A stretch of DNA of 11,802 nucleotides from Gammaproteobacteria bacterium (GTDB lineage: Bacteria > Pseudomonadota > Gammaproteobacteria > SZUA-21). Made by a program: the position numbers and the translations under genes. The DNA is taken from NCBI GenBank assembly GCA_003233075.1, contig QIKQ01000259.1, positions 1 to 11,802 of the forward strand. Direction: 5' to 3'. The notes under the pieces were generated by a model. That model was not told where the DNA came from. It was given only the letters and a program-made list of their open reading frames with translations, and did no database searches. Of the stretch, positions 1 through 6,528 are shown in pieces. The first letter of the stretch is position 1. Every line of letters starts with the position of its first letter.

Positions 1-327
1 TCGAAAGCGATATTATCGGTCACTTATTTTGTTTAGTGAATGCGACTATTAAACATCGAGATAAAAAAGTTAACGGGACAGCAGTGATATTTAACGCTTA
101 AATTTAGATCCACACTTTATAATTTCGCGCTTGACCGAAGCGAGTTTTGCGTGATTTAAATATTGAATGTTCGCTGATTGATTTTTTATAATAAATGTCC
201 ACATTTTAGGGGTCACTTTCGTATCAAAAACTTTAGATATGCAATTACATTTAGCCATCACTAATTTTTCAGCGTGCTTTCTCTTTAGACCCGTCTTTAT
301 GCAACCTTGTTTTAAGGCCAACTTAAA
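1..327. other. Left-edge stretch without a supported gene
   Basis: No gene can be supported here. On the plus strand, frame 3 is open from the window edge to a TAA at 99-101, giving 32 residues that end in AVIFNA; it could be the C-terminus of a gene lying outside the window, but I do not recognise it. On the minus strand, a 76-codon frame (91-321) starts with TTG, has no convincing ribosome site, is rich in lysine as expected from AT-rich DNA, overlaps the other frame tail to tail, and matches no family I know. Both are best left uncalled. The miniature element starts immediately to the right. Confidence 0.5.
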
Positions 328-503
328 CCTAGATTAATCAGTTGAACTCTACTGCGGCTGTATAACGCACTAAATCTAAAATATTTTTCAGGCTATTTCC
401 AACTCACCGTATAGGTGATACGCTTACGTTTTAAATAGCCTGAAAAATATTTTATCTTCAACGCCTTATGCACCCTCGCTACGAGTCAGCTGATTAATCT
501 AGG
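328..503. mobile_element. MITE related to the IS1380 family (176 bp)
   Basis: Seen directly: the two ends are perfect 14-bp inverted repeats, CCTAGATTAATCAG at 328-341 and its complement at 490-503. The pairing continues imperfectly inward for a few more bases. The element is flanked by a 5-bp direct duplication TTAAA (323-327 and 504-508). The first 19 bases of its left end, CCTAGATTAATCAGTTGAA, are identical to the outer end of the right terminus of the IS1380-family element (10634-10652, read on the minus strand). There is no coding capacity; the middle is a long hairpin. From IS1380-family knowledge, ends starting CCTA and 4-5 bp target duplications are expected. I infer a non-autonomous element mobilised by that transposase. 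Confidence 0.88.
378..453. repeat. Long hairpin inside the MITE
   Basis: Two perfect 21-bp inverted arms, at 378-398 and 433-453, enclose a 34-nt loop. The arms carry the core CAGGCTATTT / AAATAGCCTG next to A/T runs. Transcribed in either direction, the RNA would form a strong stem followed by a U-containing stretch (TATTTTATCTTC on the plus strand, TATTTTAGATTTAG on the minus strand). It could therefore act as a weak bidirectional terminator or RNA-stabilising element for minus-strand transcripts coming from the DUF2970 gene. The hairpin is certain from sequence; the function is inference. Confidence 0.8.
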
Positions 504-651
504 TTAAAAAAAATATAAAAGATAAGCGATAGGCCGGCGATTGTTTGAGAGTCTTGCTTTTGCTGACTTCAGCCAAAGTTGACAATTGTATGCCAAACAC
601 AACTGTAACTAATAGAATAAATTGATTTAGCTTGTTGTAATTAGCAGTCAT
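499..651 (-). CDS. Possible small membrane peptide, C-terminus set by the MITE
   Basis: A 50-codon frame starts at an ATG at 649-651 and ends at a TAG at 499-501. Residues 10-27 (QFILLVTVVFGIQLSTLA) look like a signal peptide or a single membrane helix; a short hydrophobic tail ends FIFFLT. It lies 24 bp downstream of the DUF2970 gene on the same strand and could be co-transcribed with it. The stop codon falls inside the terminal inverted repeat of the miniature element, so the last codons and stop come from the insertion and the ancestral frame may have been longer. No clear Shine-Dalgarno sequence is visible. It may be a truncated gene remnant or a chance frame; I do not recognise a family. 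Confidence 0.25.
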   Translation of the reverse strand: MTANYNKLNQFILLVTVVFGIQLSTLAEVSKSKTLKQSPAYRLSFIFFLT

Positions 652-675
652 TTTATATTTAAAACATCCGGATTT

Positions 676-945
676 CTAAACGCCCGCAGTACTCAAGGCA
701 TATTTCACTAAGAAAACCAAGACCGTTATGAAAATAATTGTCGCGACTAAAGCAGCAAGTATAAAGTGACTCGCCTTGCCATGTTTAAAATCTCTTTCTC
801 TATATTTATTGCCACGGACACCAAACATTGCCGCAAAAACACTGAATAACACTTTGAAAAAACCGAGCGTCTTTTCTTCCGCCTTATCCTCAATCTTTTC
901 TTCTGATTGATTTTTTCCCGCTTTGTTTATTTCATCTACACTCAT
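676..945 (-). CDS. DUF2970 family small membrane protein
   Basis: A short protein of unknown function that fits the DUF2970 pattern: a lysine/glutamate-rich cytoplasmic N-terminus (about residues 5-27), then an amphipathic stretch with FKVLFSVFAAMFGVRG, then an arginine-rich linker (YRERDF), then one membrane helix (about 61-82). The family assignment rests on the FKVL-S-AA-FGV plus RDF plus C-terminal helix arrangement. Two adjacent ATG codons exist. AGGAC (955-951 read on the minus strand) is only 2 nt from the first (946-948) but 5 nt from the second (943-945), so I choose the second; using the first adds one methionine. It follows the lipoprotein gene by about 110 bp without an obvious terminator. 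A TAAAAT at 994-999 (minus strand) could be a -10 box, though a good -35 is lacking. Confidence 0.82.
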   Translation of the reverse strand: MSVDEINKAGKNQSEEKIEDKAEEKTLGFFKVLFSVFAAMFGVRGNKYRERDFKHGKASHFILAALVATIIFITVLVFLVKYALSTAGV

Positions 946-1057
946 CATAAGTCCTGTCGTAATACCATGCTTACCTGTACTATCTATCTGAGCATTTTAC
1001 CCTAAGTAGGCTTTGCTTGCAGAATATTTTAAACTAAATTCGACTCCAGATTAGCGT

Positions 1058-1558
1058 CTAAAATCGATTACTTGAATTTGAGTAGAAAATGATACTTGCA
1101 GATCTATCAATGCCTAAGGATACATAATCACTTTGATACCATTCATTCAGATTAGTGATATTAATATTAGAATTTAATTCTTTCGCCCACTTTTCAACAT
1201 TTAACGACGGACCCTTTTTAAGGTTTTCCGTCCAGAGTTTTAATTCAGATTTAGGTACCTTAGCAATAATCGTGATACTCCAATCATTCGGGCCCGGAAC
1301 AGAAATAACTCGACCATTAGCCGAGTTATTATAAAAGCTAATGTCAAAATACAGCTTTTGATAATGACGACGAAACCGGACGTATCGTTCTAAAAATTCT
1401 TGTTTAGATTTTAAATCCTTAAAGGCATGGCTATTAGTTTGAGTTGAAGCCGGCATCGAATCCGGGCCAGCACGACTTGAACTTTGCTCATCACAGGCAA
1501 CTAAAAAAAACGTAGCAAGACCTGCCATTACTGTGAACATTAGCCTAGGTAAATACAT
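1058..1558 (-). CDS. Small lipoprotein of unknown function
   Basis: A 166-residue protein with a classic lipoprotein signal: Arg5, a hydrophobic stretch to residue 18, then the lipobox LVAC with the lipidated cysteine at position 22. The residue after Cys22 is Asp, which in enterobacteria favours retention at the inner membrane rather than Lol sorting to the outer membrane; whether that holds here is unknown. After a Ser/Thr-rich tether (about 25-45), a compact domain begins with a basic/aromatic segment (RYVRFRRHYQKLYF) and carries alternating beta and helical stretches. I do not recognise the family. The start at 1558 keeps Arg5 ahead of the hydrophobic core; ATGs at residues 7 and 11 would lose it. 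It overlaps the end of the upstream amidohydrolase gene by 19 bp, so the two are translationally linked. Confidence 0.75.
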   Translation of the reverse strand: MYLPRLMFTVMAGLATFFLVACDEQSSSRAGPDSMPASTQTNSHAFKDLKSKQEFLERYVRFRRHYQKLYFDISFYNNSANGRVISVPGPNDWSITIIAKVPKSELKLWTENLKKGPSLNVEKWAKELNSNINITNLNEWYQSDYVSLGIDRSASIIFYSNSSNRF

Positions 1559-2799
1559 TGGAAAAGTTCACCCCCTACAAAATGATGTTTAGTGTGGAAC
1601 ACACTAACAGAAAACTTATTCTGCTTATGTTGAATCGTTCGTTTCAAAACAAAATCAAATAAAAGCTGATTATATCGACGTAGTTTTATCAAAAAATCAA
1701 ACTCCTTATCATTAATAAACTCTAAACGAAACAGCTGCTGCAGTGAAATTAAAGGCATAACCCCTGGCAAGGGATAGTCTGAAGCATTAAGTAAACGTGT
1801 TTGCCAGGCTTTTTGACTTAACAGGTCTTCGATTGGCTCACCAAGCCTATTATATTGTAACAAACCAGATAGATCCGCCAACAAATTTTCCTGGTATTGT
1901 TTTTCAGCCATCAATCGTGCAAATAATTTATAGCTAGTTACTTTTTCAGAATTTGCATCCGTATCAGGATACTCTCCCAAGGACGCACAGTGCGCGATAA
2001 TTACTTTAACTCCCTTTTCCAGAGGATAGCGTAAGCGTAGCGGATTGCCGTAATTTTCCGTTTCATGAGTCTGAACTGCTTGTTCTTCACCGGCGTGACT
2101 TAGGAGCGGAATTTTATACTTTATCAAAGTTTGATAAAACTCATCACATCGCTTTGATGCTGGATCTATTCCCATCGATGCAGGCAGCCATTTTACCGCA
2201 CGAGCCCCGCCTTGAATTGCCTTTTCCAATTCATCTATGGCATCTTTACGATAAGGATGTACCGAGCAAATCCACTCAAAACGGTCTGAAAATTTTTGAC
2301 TAGTGCGACGCGCATAATCATTTGACGTATACATTGCGCTTTTATCTAAATCTATTTTTCCTTTGATATCATAAAAATGATCAAATGCCAAAAGCATAAA
2401 TTTCATGCCTACTGGAAAGTCTTGGCTTAAGGCATACAAGCGATCAACATAGGATTCGTCAATTGAAGGTTTTTCGCTAATACATGAGGCATTTAGATAA
2501 AACTCCATTTGCGTTTTTAGCAATGGATTCGCCCAGCTTTTCATTTTTGGGTTAATCCAAACATTCAAATTACTTTTAGTATTTGAATCACCTAAGCCAA
2601 TTAGATGTACGTGGCAATCCCAAACTTGATCTGCCTGCAAGCCACTAAAAGCCGCTTTAAGCAGATCGTGATTTAAAATAGAACTCGGTGTGGGAAGCTC
2701 CTTACACGGGTTTATAAATCCATCTTCTGGCCAATATCGCCAATAAGCGAGTCCGAGTCCCAGACCTATTCCACTTAAAATAAAGTGACGTCTTTTCAT
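1540..2799 (-). CDS. Exported TIM-barrel amidohydrolase (amidohydrolase-2 type)
   Basis: A metal-dependent hydrolase or decarboxylase of the amidohydrolase superfamily; substrate unknown. The 419-residue protein begins with a KRRHFILSG segment and a glycine/leucine-rich hydrophobic stretch (6-20). This resembles a twin-arginine signal or anchor and implies folding before export to the periplasm. Visible metal-site candidates are the HxH motif DCHVH (His63, His65), His235 in LLSHAGEE, His270 in IIAHCAS and Asp341 in NASDYP; Lys203 in VKWLP sits on a central strand. All key positions of the family look present, so the enzyme should be active. It starts 37 bp after the MMPL gene on the same strand, and its tail overlaps the lipoprotein gene. 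The association with an exporter suggests it acts on an envelope-located, perhaps lipid-linked, compound; that part is inference. Confidence 0.82.
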   Translation of the reverse strand: MKRRHFILSGIGLGLGLAYWRYWPEDGFINPCKELPTPSSILNHDLLKAAFSGLQADQVWDCHVHLIGLGDSNTKSNLNVWINPKMKSWANPLLKTQMEFYLNASCISEKPSIDESYVDRLYALSQDFPVGMKFMLLAFDHFYDIKGKIDLDKSAMYTSNDYARRTSQKFSDRFEWICSVHPYRKDAIDELEKAIQGGARAVKWLPASMGIDPASKRCDEFYQTLIKYKIPLLSHAGEEQAVQTHETENYGNPLRLRYPLEKGVKVIIAHCASLGEYPDTDANSEKVTSYKLFARLMAEKQYQENLLADLSGLLQYNRLGEPIEDLLSQKAWQTRLLNASDYPLPGVMPLISLQQLFRLEFINDKEFDFLIKLRRYNQLLFDFVLKRTIQHKQNKFSVSVFHTKHHFVGGELFQCIYLG

Positions 2800-2836
2800 C
2801 TCATCAATTCCGTTTTACTTTTTGGAGTACTACTAG

Positions 2837-5173
2837 TTAATCTGATTTTATTTTTTCAGCCACTGATGCGGAAGCTATAAATGCGACAAGTGCGCCAACG
2901 GCAACTGTGCCACCCACCGCTTGCAGCACAAGTGGAAACGAGAAAAATAATAGGCCAAATACCACAACCGTAGTGACATTACAAATCCAGACCGCTAAAA
3001 AATCGAGGCGATGCTCATCTGAATTTGTTTTTCGAATAAAAAACAAAGCGTAATCGATTCCTATTCCGACTACCAATAATAATGACACGAGATGAAATGA
3101 ATTAAGTTTAACACCATTTAATATCCAAAAACAAACCGTCAATATTAACGCTGAAGCAATGGGCAACACCACCCTGAGTACATTTTTAAAAGACCTTAAA
3201 CCTATTGCCAATATGAGCAATATGAGCAATGAACCCCAAGCTAGCAAGCGTATCGCTTCATTCACATAGGTCGCCATCACTTGCGATGCTTCGGCCCGAG
3301 TATCAAGAAATCTCATGCCTTTTACTCGTGTTGTTTTTGCCCATTTTAGGAATACTTCCTTGTTGTCAACACGACGTAATAAAACTAAAGCCATCCAGCC
3401 TGATTTATGTTCATGCAATAAAGTTTTTAATTTCCATTGCAGTGGCGAGTTGAGTGCTTTTTCATAAGTCAAAGGTGAAGCCCTTTTGGCTTTTTCCAAT
3501 TTATCTAAAAAAGGATTAAAACTTTCTGCCTTAAATGGCAAGCCCTTCAAAGCCCGCTTAAATTGGGTTTGAACTAAAGCCCGATCCGGTATTAATGTCT
3601 GCCTGGCTTTTTGAGTTTGCATACTTGGCAAATAGCGCGCGGCCAAATCAAAGCCACTCACTACTTTTGCCTCTACCAATTTATTCAAATCTGGTACCAA
3701 AGATTCTGATCGTTGCAAAACCTGTTCTATATCCTTGCCGTTAACGACAATGATGTAGCGCGTATTTGAGGTGCCAATAATTTCGCGTAGGTTTTTATCA
3801 ACTGACTTTTGTTCCGCAGTTAATGGTGTTAACTTCTTTATATCGTGATCTGTTAGCTGACCTTGATTTATTAACCATATAAAAGCGATAACACTGATAG
3901 CTGCCACTACCCAAGGCAGTTTAGTTAAATAGTGAATGGTTATTTCAGCATAACGCAGTAAGTATTCTGGCATATCGAATTTCGTTTTTGTCGAAATAAT
4001 CTCTGGCAATAACCAACGAGTTATTGCTGACGCAACAATTAAGCCGACAATAGCAAATGTCGCCAACTGTTTTAAGCCTTCAAAACCGGCCAACAACATA
4101 GCCGTAAATCCAATGGTCGTTGTAATGACGCCTAGTCTTAATGTTGGCCATACTTCGATAATAGATTTTCGCGCTGAGCCTGTCTTTTTAATGTGTGTGA
4201 AAAAATGAATTGGATAATCAATAGTGACCCCAACTAGAGTTATGCCAAAAGCCAATGCAATTCCGTAGACATGACCAAACACTAACATCACAACGATTGT
4301 GCCGGCCAACATAGCGCTGACTAAAGGCAGTACGCCCAGTACTAAAGGCGCAACTCCTCTATAAACAAACACCAGCAAGAAACAAACAAACAAACCTGCT
4401 GCGATGCTAAGCTTAATAATATCGTCTCTAATTTTTTCTCGAATAATAACCGCATAGTAGCCAAAACCACTCATCACTAAATTGACATTAGTAAAATCGG
4501 TTTTTAACTTTAAAAAATCGGCTTGAATATTATTAATTAAAACTTGATTGTAATTTATATCAACGCCAGATGCTTTTGATTGAATGAAGATTAAACTTTT
4601 TGTTTTATCTTTCGAAAACCAAACTCCTCGAAACTTATTAGGACGAGCTTGATTAGCCCAACTTTTTAAAACATCTTTAGTCGAACCTACTGGGTCTTGA
4701 ATAAATATTGATTTATCTATAAGCGGAACAGGCGAACGCAACTCCTCTAGAGTCGCTTTTAACTTTTTGCGAATATAGGAACTAGAAAATGTTTCAACTG
4801 ACAATTTAGGGTTTAATAACCAATGGTAACGCAATAAAAACTCTTTGTGTACCTTGCTAAATTTTGCCTCACCATTAAGAACCTCCTCAATGTGAGAACC
4901 TTTTTGGCGGGATTTTTTTCGCAAGTAATTAGCCAGTTTTTTATTGACGCTAGCAAGAGCTTCTGGATTATCACCTTCAAGGCTTAACATCAAAATCCCT
5001 GTGGATGGGCTTGATGAAATAACTTTTTGAAGTAAACGATTATGCAGAGTATCGTCTTGTGGCAAAAACTGACCCAAATCAGAATTTATTTTAATGTGTG
5101 CGCCAATCCACCAAATTGCCAGTCCAAGTATCAGTAACCAAGAAATAAAATAAACTCGATTCCTAGCAATCAC
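2837..5173 (-). CDS. MMPL/RND-family exporter
   Basis: A 778-residue inner-membrane transporter of the MMPL branch of the RND superfamily, whose members move lipids or other hydrophobic molecules using the proton gradient. The architecture is a duplication. TM1 (about 10-26) is followed by a periplasmic domain beginning DLGQFLP, then a helix block at about 252-390. TM7 (about 420-436), a second periplasmic domain (about 440-640) and a second helix block (about 642-770) follow. Each half carries the conserved glycine-aspartate-tyrosine motif of TM4/TM10: GVTIDYPIHFF with Asp319, and GIGIDYALFF with Asp707, the likely proton-relay residues. The start is GTG at 5171-5173 and shares GTGA with the stop of the LolA-like gene, indicating coupled translation. 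Length and both halves look complete. The cargo is unknown; partner genes suggest a lipid-like molecule. Confidence 0.9.
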   Translation of the reverse strand: MIARNRVYFISWLLILGLAIWWIGAHIKINSDLGQFLPQDDTLHNRLLQKVISSSPSTGILMLSLEGDNPEALASVNKKLANYLRKKSRQKGSHIEEVLNGEAKFSKVHKEFLLRYHWLLNPKLSVETFSSSYIRKKLKATLEELRSPVPLIDKSIFIQDPVGSTKDVLKSWANQARPNKFRGVWFSKDKTKSLIFIQSKASGVDINYNQVLINNIQADFLKLKTDFTNVNLVMSGFGYYAVIIREKIRDDIIKLSIAAGLFVCFLLVFVYRGVAPLVLGVLPLVSAMLAGTIVVMLVFGHVYGIALAFGITLVGVTIDYPIHFFTHIKKTGSARKSIIEVWPTLRLGVITTTIGFTAMLLAGFEGLKQLATFAIVGLIVASAITRWLLPEIISTKTKFDMPEYLLRYAEITIHYLTKLPWVVAAISVIAFIWLINQGQLTDHDIKKLTPLTAEQKSVDKNLREIIGTSNTRYIIVVNGKDIEQVLQRSESLVPDLNKLVEAKVVSGFDLAARYLPSMQTQKARQTLIPDRALVQTQFKRALKGLPFKAESFNPFLDKLEKAKRASPLTYEKALNSPLQWKLKTLLHEHKSGWMALVLLRRVDNKEVFLKWAKTTRVKGMRFLDTRAEASQVMATYVNEAIRLLAWGSLLILLILAIGLRSFKNVLRVVLPIASALILTVCFWILNGVKLNSFHLVSLLLVVGIGIDYALFFIRKTNSDEHRLDFLAVWICNVTTVVVFGLLFFSFPLVLQAVGGTVAVGALVAFIASASVAEKIKSD

Positions 5174-5745
5174 GAATTTGTGACCGTCATAATGGACCTA
5201 TCGCCATTAACTTCTTTAATGACAACTCTCTTTAATAGGCCTTTTTTCCCTTGAATTTCAATAAATTCAATTTTTTCAATTAAATCTATATCGATCGGCG
5301 TCAGCGTTAATTTCCAATTTAAGCGATTGCCTTTCAATTCAAGTGAATAGAATTTTTTTAACAGCTTCTCATTACCTGCAAAGGTAGCCCGTAAGCTATC
5401 CGCTAAAGCCAACATCTCTGGGTAGTTAGACAACATGACTTCTTTTTGAGGTTTATTTTCTCGAGAAATAATTAAGCGATCACCAATAATTTTATAAATA
5501 TTTTTCTTAGGAAAGGTCACTTTTTTTTGCAATATATCAGGGCTACTAAAACTTAATACTCCTTTTGATTTCAGCGGGTTTTGCAAAAAACCAATGTGTT
5601 TTATTTCGCTGTAACGATACTCGAATTTAGCATGACTTGAAATTTTCGCTAATAATTTTTCTACACTCCAACCTTCACTTGCTACAGTCAGCATCGAACA
5701 ACTATAAAAAATAATCCCTACAATTAATTGTTTAAAAAACTTCAT
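5170..5745 (-). CDS. LolA-like periplasmic carrier protein
   Basis: A 191-residue secreted protein related to the LolA outer-membrane lipoprotein carrier family, in the divergent group found beside MMPL exporters. Residues 1-22 form a signal peptide (two lysines, a hydrophobic core, cleavage probably after TVA). The mature part has the LolA-like pattern: an early strand with FLQNPLKSKGVLSFSSP, then a lysine-rich FPKKNIYKI strand and GDRLIISR, helices around residues 105-133, and late strands with LTLTP and IEFIEI. Known LolA proteins fold into an open barrel that binds acyl chains, so this protein probably carries a lipid-like ligand in the periplasm. It heads the operon and overlaps the exporter gene by four bases. 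It is not the housekeeping lolA, judging by its divergence and context. The Shine-Dalgarno is weak. Confidence 0.8.
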   Translation of the reverse strand: MKFFKQLIVGIIFYSCSMLTVASEGWSVEKLLAKISSHAKFEYRYSEIKHIGFLQNPLKSKGVLSFSSPDILQKKVTFPKKNIYKIIGDRLIISRENKPQKEVMLSNYPEMLALADSLRATFAGNEKLLKKFYSLELKGNRLNWKLTLTPIDIDLIEKIEFIEIQGKKGLLKRVVIKEVNGDRSIMTVTNS

Positions 5746-5798
5746 ATTATGATTCTTTCAGCCTACAATTCACTATTTTAAAATTAAACTCGGTTGCG

Positions 5799-5838
5799 TT
5801 TAAATGTTACCTTGATATTTCATCTATTTACATTTAAA
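5799..5838. repeat. Inverted repeat upstream of the LolA-like gene
   Basis: TTTAAATGT (5799-5807) and ACATTTAAA (5830-5838) are perfect 9-bp inverted arms separated by 22 bp. They lie 54-93 bp upstream of the LolA-like start codon, where an operator or an mRNA leader hairpin would be expected. The arms are AT-rich, so chance occurrence is possible. No regulator is encoded next to it. Confidence 0.4.
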
Positions 5839-6019
5839 AACGAAAGAAAAGCCTAGGTAAATTCTACTATCTTAGCATCCTAGAGGTATTCTAATGCAGG
5901 ATAATCATCTAATTTGAACAATGACAACAAGCATTTAATCGCTAATGTTTATATCAAAATCAATCTAGACCGTCCAGCATAAATAGGTGATTTAATTATA
6001 AAACTTTACTTTCAAGCCC

Positions 6020-6035
6020 CGCTATTAGAATAGCG
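6020..6035. repeat. Short operator-like palindrome
   Basis: CGCTATT and AATAGCG are perfect 7-bp inverted arms separated by only AG, which is the form of a dimeric repressor site. It sits in the middle of the long divergent intergenic region, about 275 bp from the LolA-like start and about 490 bp from the amt start. There is no other evidence of function. Confidence 0.35.
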
Positions 6036-6478
6036 TCATGCACTTAACATCCTTTACATATCCTTACCAAAATTGTTCCAAGTTCTATTGCTATTGTAAA
6101 TACACAGTGACCTACTTTACAGCTAGTTATTAAATAATAGATACAAGCATAAAGTTAAATGCTCTCTTTAACACCTGACTTAAAACTAAACAGCTTTATT
6201 AGCTTAAAATATAGCCAGATTAGTCGTGGTATTGTATTTGTAAGTCTTTGTTTATAAAAGCTATACTTTAAATAACTCACTCGTAAACACACGCTTTTGA
6301 GCGATTTCGTGCAATTTTAGGCTTAACGTCGATAAATTGCTAAAAATGATTCAACAAAGACATATCACTTTTTCTAAGTTCGATTTATAATATTACTCAG
6401 GTAATTGAAATTAGTGTAGTTTTTGTAGTCGTATCAACTATCATCTAACTAATCTAATCAATAATAAGGTAAAAAACA

Positions 6479-6528
6479 ATTGAGTCATTTTCTCGCAAAA
6501 TGCCCCAACAACAAAGCCATGACTCAAT
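6479..6528 (+). promoter_or_regulatory. Inverted repeat bracketing the amt translation start
   Basis: ATTGAGTCAT (6479-6488) and ATGACTCAAT (6519-6528) are perfect 10-bp inverted arms with a 30-nt loop. The right arm contains the first two bases of the chosen amt start codon (6527-6529), and the alternative ATG at 6500 lies in the loop. In RNA this would place the start in or next to a stem; in DNA the TGAGTCA/TGACTCA core is itself palindromic and could bind a dimer. No Shine-Dalgarno sequence precedes either ATG. The pairing is certain; a role in translation or repression is inference. Confidence 0.5.

Larger units (their letters stand above)
5746..6499. other. Long AT-rich intergenic region between divergent transcription units
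   Basis: About 750 bp with no reading frame that I can support on either strand. It must hold the promoters of the minus-strand LolA-like operon and of the plus-strand amt gene. A TATAAT is present at 6386-6391 (plus strand), but no good -35 lies at the right distance. A partial sigma-54-like pattern at 6227-6242 has the GG of the -24 element but GT instead of GC at -12. Two inverted repeats are listed separately. The gap is unusually long for a compact genome and could hide a small RNA or a decayed gene, but nothing in it proves either. Confidence 0.5.

Noticed and set aside
91..321. Minus-strand 76-codon frame at the left edge
   Set aside because: TTG start, no ribosome site, lysine-rich translation typical of AT-rich non-coding DNA, and no recognisable family.
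474..483. CTCGCTACGA shared by the miniature element and the 44-bp palindrome arms
   Set aside because: A 10-base match is expected by chance many times in a window this size.
3229..3453. Plus-strand frame inside the exporter gene
   Set aside because: It lies wholly within the well-supported MMPL gene in antisense and has no family features; treated as a shadow frame, like the antisense frames within amt and the transposase.
6227..6242. Sigma-54-like promoter upstream of amt
   Set aside because: The GG of the -24 element is present but the invariant GC at -12 is GT, and the site is almost 290 bp from the start codon.
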